Source: Planctobacterium sp047947135
GTDB lineage: Bacteria > Pseudomonadota > Gammaproteobacteria > Enterobacterales > Alteromonadaceae
Assembly: GCA_047947135.1 (NCBI GenBank)
Contig: CP170457.1
Span: 3,224,001 to 3,288,000 of the forward strand
DNA: 64,000 bases
Direction of reading: 5' to 3'
Shown: piece by piece, positions 1-7,514 of the stretch
How the letters are laid out: every line of letters starts with the position of its first letter
Numbering within the stretch: the stretch's first letter is position 1
The notes under the pieces: model-generated
Databases searched by the model: none
Told to the model about the DNA's origin: nothing
What the model saw: only the letters and a program-made list of their open reading frames with translations
Program-made: the position numbers and the translations under genes

Positions 1-144
1 AAACCCCAATAATGCGATAACAGCATACATAGCGAGATTAATGAGTCCGCCATATTTAGCACTTAAAAAGAATGCGCTGGCGATAACGATACTGACTAAC
101 ATCATTATGCCCAGCCAGATCATCCATGTTTCAATACCCGACAT
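1..144 (-). CDS. Partial membrane protein, N-terminal 48 residues
   Basis: A minus-strand reading frame starts at an ATG at 144 and stays open to the window edge, so only the first 48 residues are visible. They are strongly hydrophobic: a first membrane segment at about residues 7-27 (MIWLGIMMLVSIVIASAFFL) and the start of a second after YGG at 31-33. A GTG three codons upstream is an alternative start. It follows the 240-1721 gene on the same strand after about 95 bases, so co-transcription is possible. The family cannot be recognised from this fragment. Confidence 0.55.
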   Translation of the reverse strand, partial: MSGIETWMIWLGIMMLVSIVIASAFFLSAKYGGLINLAMYAVIALLGF

Positions 145-239
145 CGAAGACACGGAGTTTGTTTTGTAGTTTGACACTCTCTTCTGCTCCTTATTTAATT
201 CCTGGTGCGAACCATTGTGTAGATTATTTCATCTTGTGT

Positions 240-1721
240 TTAGTCGATGATAGTCTCTTCTTCTTCTTCGCCAACCTGTTCGTCATCCTTTAGACTAATG
301 CCATTTTCAGGTAAAGTTCCTGCGGCGCCTGAGTTTTGTGCCGTTTGGTTACCTTCACCGTCCAGTTCGGATTGCTCTAGGCGCGCAGTCAGAATTTGCT
401 CGAACTGGCCGGAGGAATCCAGTTCCTGAGCAAACTGAGCGACAATGGAATCAAACGGCCCTCCCGGACCGGGACCTCTTCCTGAGTGTATCTGAGGTTG
501 CGTAAAAGAAACGGGGCCAGATGTTGGTGAATTCTGGTTGCTTTGGGTTGAGCCTGAATTGCTCATTGAAGCGCCAGACATCCCTCCTGTTGAGGCTGAG
601 GTGGCCGGTATTGGTGACATACCCATAATACCCATACTGGTGAGAAAACCCGAGGCACCCATATGTCCAAGACCTGCTGCCATGCCCATAAAATGAGTTC
701 CTATACCACTATTGCTGAACCTGCCGGAACCTGCTGCCGCTCTGAAGCGATTACCACCGGCTCCTCTTGACCGCATACCATAGGAGCGTCGCAAAAATCT
801 GCGGCGGTAGGGCATAGCTCTTCGACGATCCAGCAAATAGCTGTTGCCAAGCATATAAAATGATGAACCCGATCCCATCATTCCTGCATTGTAAAAACTG
901 GTTGCAGCCAGTTGACTACCTGCTGCAAGTGCGGAACTGGATAACAAAGTACCGATGTAGCCACGTTTCATGCCTGGTGTCACCACATTGCCACTTAATC
1001 TGGATACCAAAGGTCGGTTAATCGGAACTTTGGGTTTTAGCGCGTAGGTTTCAGCCAGCAAATGTATCGCATCAGCATTTTCTTCTTCAGCAAGTTGCTG
1101 GAGAATGTTTACGCCTTCCTGCTGATTTTCTTCAAGCGTAATATTGGCCTGCTTGCCGGGCAAATCCAATAATTGTCTCGCTAATTCCAGCTTCGCTTCA
1201 ACGGATTCGTTGGCTCTGGTGCGTAGTTCCTGAGCTGAAGAATAATGCTCCTGTTCCTGTTCCAGTTCATGTTCGTCAGTGAAATCATCAACTTCAGTTG
1301 AAATTTCAGTGTCAGGTTTACCTGCCTCAGTTTCCTCTGGTAACCCGGTACTGTCTTCCTCTTCGTGAGAAGCAATTAGCTTCCAGTCGCGTTGAGCAGA
1401 AATGTTACCGCGATAGCTGGGGTGTTGTGCATGCTCGCCGAAGCCAAGAATATCCAAAGATGCAATTTCATTGCAATTCAGCCACAAATAAGTTTTGGCA
1501 AGATTCGCAATACGCTCTACTTTCAGGCGATTTAGGGAAAAGAAATCAGGATCTTTCGCCTCCATTTTCACTTCCATGTGGGATTGGCAGCTGTTGTTCA
1601 AATCTGAGACAGTGATGCCTTCTTTAGTAAAGAGTGGTTTTGCATATGCACAGGCACTATGAAGGACAACACACAGTGAGAGGTATGTAAGTAAACGACT
1701 TAGTAGATTCCGATCCCGCAT
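240..1721 (-). CDS. Exported protein of unknown function, acidic and Gly/Ser/Met-rich
   Basis: This 493-residue protein begins with a clear signal peptide (residues 1-27, hydrophobic core then ACAYA), so it is probably periplasmic or surface exposed. An N-terminal Cys-containing region is followed by a very acidic stretch (about 118-165, Glu/Asp-rich). A predicted helical segment (about 165-240, AKLELARQLLDLPGK and ILQQLAEEENADAIHLLAE) looks like a degenerate helical repeat. A long low-complexity section (about 270-420) is rich in Gly, Ser, Met and Asn, with an Arg-rich patch near 303-320 (YRRRFLRRSYGMRSRG). The end is acidic again (EEEEETIID). I do not recognise the family. The promoter side at 1722-1790 has repeated cgttctcttgtgtat copies just upstream of the start. 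Confidence 0.7.
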   Translation of the reverse strand: MRDRNLLSRLLTYLSLCVVLHSACAYAKPLFTKEGITVSDLNNSCQSHMEVKMEAKDPDFFSLNRLKVERIANLAKTYLWLNCNEIASLDILGFGEHAQHPSYRGNISAQRDWKLIASHEEEDSTGLPEETEAGKPDTEISTEVDDFTDEHELEQEQEHYSSAQELRTRANESVEAKLELARQLLDLPGKQANITLEENQQEGVNILQQLAEEENADAIHLLAETYALKPKVPINRPLVSRLSGNVVTPGMKRGYIGTLLSSSALAAGSQLAATSFYNAGMMGSGSSFYMLGNSYLLDRRRAMPYRRRFLRRSYGMRSRGAGGNRFRAAAGSGRFSNSGIGTHFMGMAAGLGHMGASGFLTSMGIMGMSPIPATSASTGGMSGASMSNSGSTQSNQNSPTSGPVSFTQPQIHSGRGPGPGGPFDSIVAQFAQELDSSGQFEQILTARLEQSELDGEGNQTAQNSGAAGTLPENGISLKDDEQVGEEEEETIID

Positions 1722-1835
1722 TATCGTTCTCTTGTGTATACGTTCTCTTGTGTATAAATATTATACAATCTTTAAAATATACCAGTGGTGAATGGTGATA
1801 TCAATTCCTCAATAAATTATTTTTTAAGGTTTGCC

Positions 1836-2110
1836 ATGAGATTCGCTAAACAACGAAAAAGTTACCCGACAATATCTTCCTATTTTAGTGGTTGCTTTGG
1901 GAGCAGTGACACTGTCAGGTTATCTGCCCCCCCTTCATTAACCATTCAAAAAGAAGACTGTACCCACCACGTTATTTCTGCCCATATAGCCCCAAAAAAC
2001 AAATTAAACAGTGGCTGATTCTGAACCCGGAATGTAATCGTATACACCCAAAATGGGACTATATACAAGAAGCAATCATTCTGACCGTTGATTTTAATAA
2101 ACTAAAATAG
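1836..2110 (+). pseudogene. Frameshifted remnant of a small membrane-anchored protein
   Basis: No single frame codes for a sensible protein, but three frames joined at homopolymer runs do. ATG at 1836 gives MRFAKQRK. After the A5 run at 1856-1860 another frame gives a hydrophobic segment (QYLPILVVALGAVTLSGYL). After the C7 run near 1926-1932 the first frame resumes (SLTIQKEDCTHHVISAHIAP). After the A6 run at 1994-1999 a third frame gives KQWLILNPECNRIHPKWDY and ends at a TAG at 2108. The joined product would be about 90 residues with one membrane or signal segment near the N-terminus. Either it is a decayed gene or the homopolymer lengths are sequencing errors. The family is not recognised. 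Confidence 0.4.
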
Positions 2111-2190
2111 AATCACACCATTAAGAGTATCACGAGGCTCACTTAAGTTCGGTAATTCTGAGAACAAGTGTTGACAATCCCATAAAAAAC

Positions 2191-2745
2191 TTAGTATTCA
2201 AATTTTTGAGAGGATTTCGGTAATCCTATTGCGTCTTTAATAACCTCACTCAACCGTTGTCCACTGTCTTCCAGGGAAAAACAACCAGTATATACACTAA
2301 ATTCAATTGTTTCTGATTCACTCAACATTCGGTAATGGATCCAGCCTTGATCTGTAATAAAATAACCACTACAGTGTTCATCTTGAAGCCTTAAAAACTC
2401 TTCTTCTATCCGGTCATAAGCCTTGGGATCAATCTTAGAGTTTTCTTCTCCATTTTCTTTAGTCTCGTTTAATCTCGGCAACCCCCAATGTCTTAACTCA
2501 CCATCGCTGAAGACTTCAATCATATAAGAGCGACCAACACCCCAGCCCCCAGTAGTGCGCCTTATGCTGATGGATTTTCTGCCATTGAGCTGTTCTCTTA
2601 ATTTATCTCGGTACTTAAAAGTATCGTCATTTGTCTTATTAAGAACCTCAGACTGTTGCTCGCTCTGTGCAACGATTACATTCGATGCGACAGAATAGCT
2701 AGCAAAAACAACACAATAAACCCATACCAACAATACTAAATGCAT
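2191..2745 (-). CDS. Exported protein of unknown function
   Basis: About 184 residues from the ATG at 2745; GTG codons up to 2760 extend it by five residues, but the GGTGGTG just before the ATG is a plausible ribosome site. The N-terminus (MHLVLLVWVYCVVFASYSVA) is a signal peptide with cleavage near YSVAS. The mature part has an Arg-containing segment ISIRRTTGGWGVGRSYMIEV, then an acidic middle and two Cys residues (EEHCSGYF region and YTGCFSLED) that could pair. The visible features suggest a small periplasmic protein. No family recognised. Nothing adjacent suggests an operon. Confidence 0.6.
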   Translation of the reverse strand: MHLVLLVWVYCVVFASYSVASNVIVAQSEQQSEVLNKTNDDTFKYRDKLREQLNGRKSISIRRTTGGWGVGRSYMIEVFSDGELRHWGLPRLNETKENGEENSKIDPKAYDRIEEEFLRLQDEHCSGYFITDQGWIHYRMLSESETIEFSVYTGCFSLEDSGQRLSEVIKDAIGLPKSSQKFEY

Positions 2746-3011
2746 GTTAAGCACCACCACGTTACAATGCTTGACAAATGTATTCCAAACTCAGTCACAA
2801 TGATAACAAACTGCGGATCCGAAACGGATATCCCTAAATCCTATAGGACCCACATATAGAAAATAAAAATCTTATCCACTGCTCGATAAAGAAGATTTAC
2901 AGATTCCGTCACTTTGAATTCCTTTTGCTACCAACGCATTGAACAGCGCTCTTCGTGTCTACGCAATCTCTCATTGATTTGTCTTTATTTGGTTTTCTCG
3001 AAATTCTCATA

Positions 3012-3401
3012 TTAGCCGGTAGTACGTTGAATCATTACGGTATCCATATAGGTCCGAAACTTAATTACTTTCCCATTCTTGATTTTCCATATATGAGCAA
3101 ACGGAGCAAGGGCGTTTTTTCCCGTTTCATTGAAAGTTCCGCTATAGTGGCCAAGTACCACATTAGTTTCACCACCCTCAATGAATTCCTCGGGTGTGGC
3201 TTGCCAATTTGTCCACTCCGTTCCAAGTTTTAGGAACACGTTATTCAAAATATCTTCCTGACCACAAAAAGTGCCGTTGTATATGAAGCCCTTTGGTTCG
3301 TGCCATTCGATTGCGTCATTCATGATTGCCAAAACTGCTGGAATGTCCCCATCGCTAAAGGATTTATAAGCCCCCTGAACTAAATTCAAATTGTTTCTCA
3401 T
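3012..3401 (-). CDS. SnoaL-like / NTF2-fold protein
   Basis: The 129-residue product has the size and pattern of the SnoaL-like, ketosteroid-isomerase-related family: an N-terminal helix (NLNLVQGAYKSFSDGDIPAV), then I-x-W-H-E-P (IEWHEPKG), a central strand region (NVVLGHYSGTFNETGK) and the C-terminal strands HIWKIKNGKVIKFRTYMDT. Members are cone-shaped barrels acting as small-molecule isomerases, cyclases or hydrolases. The substrate cannot be told from sequence. No signal peptide is present, so it is cytoplasmic. It stands alone, directly beside the IS5-family element that starts 30 bases upstream of its start codon, so its native promoter may have been displaced. Confidence 0.75.
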   Translation of the reverse strand: MRNNLNLVQGAYKSFSDGDIPAVLAIMNDAIEWHEPKGFIYNGTFCGQEDILNNVFLKLGTEWTNWQATPEEFIEGGETNVVLGHYSGTFNETGKNALAPFAHIWKIKNGKVIKFRTYMDTVMIQRTTG

Positions 3402-3430
3402 TTCATTTTTAACTATTTTTCTCAGTATGT

Positions 3431-4317
3431 ACTAGGGGTTGTTGATCTTTGTTTGAAAAGTAATCGGCATAGCAACGAGGTATAATTAGTTTCGCCAAAA
3501 AACAATAACCCCAATTGCTGCTATGCCAAGGACAATGTTAACAGATAAGAGCTGGTTAAAGCTCAAAGAATTACTGATTGATAGTGGTCGAGTCTATAAT
3601 AAGGTCGACCACAGAACGACGCTTGAAGGTATATTATACCGAATGCGCACAGGTATTCCCTGGCGAGACTTACCCCCTGACTTTGGTCACTGGAACACTG
3701 TTTTTAGGCGATTTAATCTATGGTCTCGAAAAGGCGTGTTAAACAAAATATTCAAAGCATTGTCTTCTGTAACGGACTGTGAATGGTTGTTTATTGATGG
3801 AAGTATTGTGCGGGCACACCAGCATAGTAGTGGGGCACAGAGCCGGGATGATGAATCGATTGGAAAGAGCCGCGGCGGTTTTTCTACGAAAATTCATTTA
3901 GCCGTTGATAGTTATGGTTATCCGGTTCATTTTGAGATAACAGGTGGTCAGAGAAATGATTTCGTGATGGCTGAAAGCCTGATCGCCAACTCTCCGGTAA
4001 GTGACTACGTTATTGCGGACAAAGGTTATGACAGTCAATCAATTAGAGACTTTGTGACAGAGCAAACTGACGGTAAAGCTGTCATCCCTCGGCGTAAAGA
4101 TAATACGAAGAAAAACAAAGAGATGGACTGGGGTTTATATAAATATCGTCATTTGGTTGAGAATGCTTTTGCCAGAATTAAACACTTTAGAGCAATTTCA
4201 ACAAGATACGATAAGCTACAAAGAAATTATGCATCAATGGTGTCATTAGCATTTGCTTATATGTGGCTACCAATGAATTGTTGAACGTTATATGTACAAA
4301 GATCAACAGCCCCTAGT
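3431..4317 (+). mobile_element. Complete IS5-family insertion sequence
   Basis: An 887-bp element bounded by 22-bp terminal inverted repeats at 3431-3452 and 4296-4317, which match at 21 of 22 positions (left actaggggttgttgatcttt, right inverted actaggggctgttgatcttt). It encodes one uninterrupted DDE transposase. Both ends lie in a CTAG tetranucleotide, consistent with the TA or CTAG target preference of the IS427 branch of IS5. Intact ends and ORF suggest a recent insertion. The left flank is only 30 bases from the SnoaL-like gene start. Confidence 0.9.
3523..4284 (+). CDS. IS5-family DDE transposase
   Basis: This 253-residue transposase carries out cut-and-paste movement of the surrounding element. 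The N-terminal DUF4096-type domain (about residues 1-80) contains RTGIPWRDLPPDFGHWNTVF, typical of the IS427 subgroup. The catalytic triad is visible: Asp in LFIDGSIVRAHQ (about 91), Asp in YVIADKGYDS (about 166) and Glu in RHLVENAFARIK (about 213). Many IS427 elements need a programmed frameshift to make the enzyme; here it is one open frame. Full length and intact catalytic residues suggest it is functional. Confidence 0.93.
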   Translation: MPRTMLTDKSWLKLKELLIDSGRVYNKVDHRTTLEGILYRMRTGIPWRDLPPDFGHWNTVFRRFNLWSRKGVLNKIFKALSSVTDCEWLFIDGSIVRAHQHSSGAQSRDDESIGKSRGGFSTKIHLAVDSYGYPVHFEITGGQRNDFVMAESLIANSPVSDYVIADKGYDSQSIRDFVTEQTDGKAVIPRRKDNTKKNKEMDWGLYKYRHLVENAFARIKHFRAISTRYDKLQRNYASMVSLAFAYMWLPMNC

Positions 4318-4375
4318 ATCGGTGCTCATATCGCTCTCCCGATTATCGGCAGGATAACACATTTTTAGAGCCTAA

Positions 4376-4726
4376 TTATGGCGATTCTAATAGCTGTGTT
4401 GCTTTTAACCACCGATTATTGATTCCCTGGCCATGCGATTTGCTCACGCTCTTCACGGCTAGGAGTGTAAAGTCGACATCCTTTCTCTTTATTGTGATTT
4501 TGTTCTTGTCATGAACTTTAGTACTTTTACCGTTCCTGGAATTACCGCTATTGGTGCCTGCAGGATCATGTCTGGCATAACCCAGATGTTGTAATATCTC
4601 GGCATCTAAAGCGCGTTCAGTGATCTTTTTGGTAAGTTGTTTGAGTAAACCTGAATCCCCAAAAAGATCTTCAGGTGAGCTGTTACCCTCAAGTAACAGG
4701 TCTATTAATTTGTCTGAAATTGGCAT
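4376..4726 (-). pseudogene. IS256-family (mutator) transposase, N-terminal fragment
   Basis: The first ~70 residues match the N-terminus of IS256/mutator transposases: SPEDLFGDSGLLKQLTKKI, ERALDAEILQHLGY and HDPAGTNSGNSRNGKSTK are hallmarks of that family. A full enzyme is about 400 residues with a DDE core. Here the family sequence stops after GKSTK and the remaining ~45 residues (ending NNRWLKATQLLESP) do not look like a transposase, so the gene is truncated and non-functional. It lies between the IS5-family element and the Tn3-type transposon. No IS256 inverted repeats were found, so the rest was lost by deletion or by later insertions. Confidence 0.75.
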
Positions 4727-4899
4727 TCTTTATTCCTTTCAATAAGTTAAGAATGCGCACCACAGATCTTTTTACACTCTCAATGCGGTAAATGATCATA
4801 CTCCCGTTGGGCCTGAGAACTCGCTATTTGACCAGTTTATTCATCAGATCCAGATTTCCGGAACGTATATCACTCAGGTGCAGGCGCTTATGTTGTGAG

Positions 4900-5937
4900 T
4901 TAACCTTCTGGATTTGCCGTCGCAGTAGAAGACGGTTTAAGTTTTGCCAGTCCAGTCATTAATTGCGTATACAGAAGATCTTTTGTCTCCAGTTGTGAGT
5001 GCAGTTGCGTATTCTCTTTTTGGATCTCGGCCAATTTTTGTGTTTTTTCCTCAAGGACTTTATCCAGTCTGGCATTTTGTCTGGTTATTCCCTGATTTTC
5101 CTCGGCCAGTTGGAGCAGTGAGGATTTATGAGACTGCTCACTGAGTCTCACTGCGTGCAATTCAGACAGAGCATTTTTCAGTTCTGAATCAACTAACTGT
5201 TTTTGTTCAGTCGTCGTTTTGTGCTGTGTTTTTTCACGTGTGAGAGCGTTACTTAACTGACTAGTTTCCTCCTGCTTGATACTCAACAGATTTTGACATT
5301 TTTGCAGCTCAACGGAGATTTGTTGAACCTGGCTTTCATGGCGGGTTTGTTCCTGTTCCCGCTGCGTCTGAACGGATTCCCTGTAATGCTCCAGGCTGTC
5401 ACGGGCATGCTGATGTTTATCTTCAAGAGAAGTAATCTGATCATTTTTAAGTTTTAGCTGAGTCTTAAGGGACGTTTCCTTTTCACTGAACCTGACTTTG
5501 TCCAGCTCAAGAGCTGTAATCTTCGTAGCCGATTTTTCTGCGTCTTCTTCCATTTTTGCGATGGTGGCAAGAAGTATGGCGACGTGTTCCTGAGAAGCAG
5601 TCAGTTCTTCCTGTAACTTTTGGTTTCGTTCTTCAAGCGCTGTAGTCTGGACTTTGTGGCGTTTTTCCGTTTGTTCCACTATTGCTCTGGCATCATCATT
5701 CAGACCTTTGGCAAGTTCTCCCACAAGAACCATTAACTTATCCCCGACATATGACTCTTTATCCATTCGTGCGGCTTTTTCATCCGCCAGCTCCGACATA
5801 TATCGGCTGATGGTAGTCTTTGAGCCGGTATTTCCCAGCTCAACTCTGACAGCATCAATCGTGACCGCTGCATTGCGGCTCTCCAGAGTAAGAAGGGCTT
5901 CTTTGACCTGTTGTTTAGAAATACCTGTTCTTGCCAT
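4900..5937 (-). CDS. tnpT: TnpT-like cointegrate-resolution auxiliary protein (KfrA N-terminal domain, coiled coil)
   Basis: 345 residues. The first ~60 form a KfrA-type DNA-binding domain (ISKQQVKEALLTLESRNAAV, then GNTGSKTTISRYMSELADEK), known from plasmid KfrA proteins and TnpT. Residues ~85-330 are an almost continuous Glu/Gln/Lys-rich coiled coil (for example LEERNQKLQEELTASQEHVA). In Tn4651, TnpT binds the recombination site and assists the TnpS tyrosine recombinase; the divergent recombinase here makes the same role the best inference. A 16-bp perfect palindrome lies 18 bases upstream of the start and could be its operator, as KfrA proteins self-repress. The alternative, a plasmid partition-type KfrA, is less likely because no rep or par genes are present. 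Confidence 0.8.
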   Translation of the reverse strand: MARTGISKQQVKEALLTLESRNAAVTIDAVRVELGNTGSKTTISRYMSELADEKAARMDKESYVGDKLMVLVGELAKGLNDDARAIVEQTEKRHKVQTTALEERNQKLQEELTASQEHVAILLATIAKMEEDAEKSATKITALELDKVRFSEKETSLKTQLKLKNDQITSLEDKHQHARDSLEHYRESVQTQREQEQTRHESQVQQISVELQKCQNLLSIKQEETSQLSNALTREKTQHKTTTEQKQLVDSELKNALSELHAVRLSEQSHKSSLLQLAEENQGITRQNARLDKVLEEKTQKLAEIQKENTQLHSQLETKDLLYTQLMTGLAKLKPSSTATANPEG

Positions 5938-5955
5938 AACATTACCCTTTCATAC

Positions 5956-5971
5956 CATATTACGTAATATG
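5956..5971. promoter_or_regulatory. 16-bp perfect palindrome, candidate TnpT/KfrA operator or part of the resolution site
   Basis: CATATTACGTAATATG is a perfect palindrome located 18 bases upstream of the tnpT start in the 330-bp tnpT-tnpS divergent region. KfrA-type proteins bind inverted repeats over their own promoters, so this is a plausible operator. A related half-site (TATGTAATATCGTAAT) occurs at about 6150-6165. The rest of 5938-6267 is AT-rich and should hold both promoters and the recombination core; I could not identify the core crossover repeats by eye. Confidence 0.45.
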
Positions 5972-6267
5972 TAAATACACATTATAATATGAATTAAAAA
6001 TAGTCAATAATTGCTAAACTATCACATTGGATAATCTATAATTATTCAATGTTACATGAAAAAGCCGCTATACTTGGGGTTGTGGCAGTACGATTGAAAA
6101 GATATCTATAAGAGAGACTCACAAAATACGGCAGTATCGTTTTTTTAGTATGTAATATCGTAATCAACGGAAATGCGTTCTGGTTAAAAGAAGCGAGTGT
6201 AAAAATGTGGTATGAATCATGAGAATAGGTATATATTTGTAGCGTTGTAGAAGGGTTAAAAATCGAG

Positions 6268-7509
6268 ATGACTAAAGACAAAGTACAACGATATATTGCC
6301 GCCGCTACACGCGATAACACCCGGAAGAGTTATCGCTCTGCTATTGACCACTTTGAGGTGCATTGGGGCGGTTTACTCCCTGCAACATCAAATCAGATTG
6401 CCCTCTATCTCACTGAATACGCAGACAAGCTGTCTGCTTCGACACTAAAACAACGACTTTCTGCGCTGGCTAGCTGGCATAGTGAACAGGGTTTTCCCGA
6501 TCCGACTAAAGCACCAGTGGTAAAGAAGGTCCTAAAGGGCATTCGGGAAGTCCACCCATTTACTCCTAAAGTATCACCTGGACTGCCTCTAAAGGAACTT
6601 GAACAGACCATAAATTGGTTGGATGCTCGAATATCAGAACATAATACAGGTGCTTCACTGGCGTCCTATCGCGATAAAGCTTTGTTGTTGGTAGGGTTCT
6701 GGCGCGGATTCCGCAGTGATGAGTTATGTCGTCTGGACAGAGACTGCACCACCATCCTTCCGGAAGAAGGAGCAGTATTTTATCTCCATAAAAGTAAGGG
6801 GGACCGCAATACGTTAGGCAAAGAATACAAAATGCCAGCGCTGAGCAGACTTTGTCCTGTCACTGCGCTAACTCAGTGGTTGGAACTGGCTGATATTAAT
6901 TCAGGTCCGATTTTCAGGAGAATTAATAAATGGGGAAAAGTCGCTGATAAGGCTATGGCTCCCGGCAGTATTTTACCTTTGATCAGAAATATCCTGACAA
7001 AAGCCAGTATAAATGATGCAGAGAACTATGGGAGTCATTCACTTCGTCGGGGATTTGCTAACTGGGCGACAGGTAATGGCTGGGACCTGAAAACGCTTAT
7101 GGAATATGTGGGCTGGCGGGACGTTAAAACGGCCATGAGATACATGGATACTACAACGCCGTTTTCAGGCTCAACGCTTACCATACCGAATACAGCAGAA
7201 TTGTCAGAGACACCAGTTACTCAACCGATTCCGGTCAGACATCTTGCCATAGAACTCTCACTGTTACCGTTCACAAAGAAAGTCAGGAATAGCCATACAG
7301 TGCGCTCTGATATTGAACGACTTTGCTTTAAACCAATGGGTATCATCAACAACCAGGATCAGAACTACATATGGGAATTGCGAGAGGATGATGACTTTGA
7401 GGAGGTAATTCACGATTTGATTGCTGCGGTTCACCAACAGGCAAACGAAAAAAAGCATATGGTTGAATTGGTGGTCAGTGATCCAGTAACGGCACAAACA
7501 TGGGATTAA
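6268..7509 (+). CDS. tnpS: Tyrosine recombinase (TnpS-like) of the Tn3-type transposon
   Basis: 413 residues with an N-terminal SAM-like core-binding domain (about 1-100, SAIDHFEVHWGGLLPATSNQ) and the catalytic domain (about 110-310). Catalytic residues are visible: Arg in GFWRGFRSDELCRL, Lys in YLHKSKGDRN, His-x-x-Arg in SHSLRRGFANWA, Trp in EYVGWRDVKTA and the nucleophile Tyr in AMRYMDTT. About 90 extra C-terminal residues have no clear homology. In Tn4651-type elements this enzyme resolves the replicative cointegrate at a site next to its own gene. Its stop is five bases from the tnpA start, so the two are probably co-transcribed. Confidence 0.85.
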   Translation: MTKDKVQRYIAAATRDNTRKSYRSAIDHFEVHWGGLLPATSNQIALYLTEYADKLSASTLKQRLSALASWHSEQGFPDPTKAPVVKKVLKGIREVHPFTPKVSPGLPLKELEQTINWLDARISEHNTGASLASYRDKALLLVGFWRGFRSDELCRLDRDCTTILPEEGAVFYLHKSKGDRNTLGKEYKMPALSRLCPVTALTQWLELADINSGPIFRRINKWGKVADKAMAPGSILPLIRNILTKASINDAENYGSHSLRRGFANWATGNGWDLKTLMEYVGWRDVKTAMRYMDTTTPFSGSTLTIPNTAELSETPVTQPIPVRHLAIELSLLPFTKKVRNSHTVRSDIERLCFKPMGIINNQDQNYIWELREDDDFEEVIHDLIAAVHQQANEKKHMVELVVSDPVTAQTWD

Positions 7510-7514
7510 TATAG

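Noticed and set aside
1298..1615. 105-codon plus-strand frame opposite the exported protein
   Set aside because: It is a shadow of the minus-strand gene with no ribosome site and no protein-like composition.
4727..4899. Left terminal inverted repeat of the Tn3-type transposon
   Set aside because: No segment here matches the right-end candidate; a TTAAG at 4746-4750 lies next to the IS256 fragment and its preceding bases do not align.
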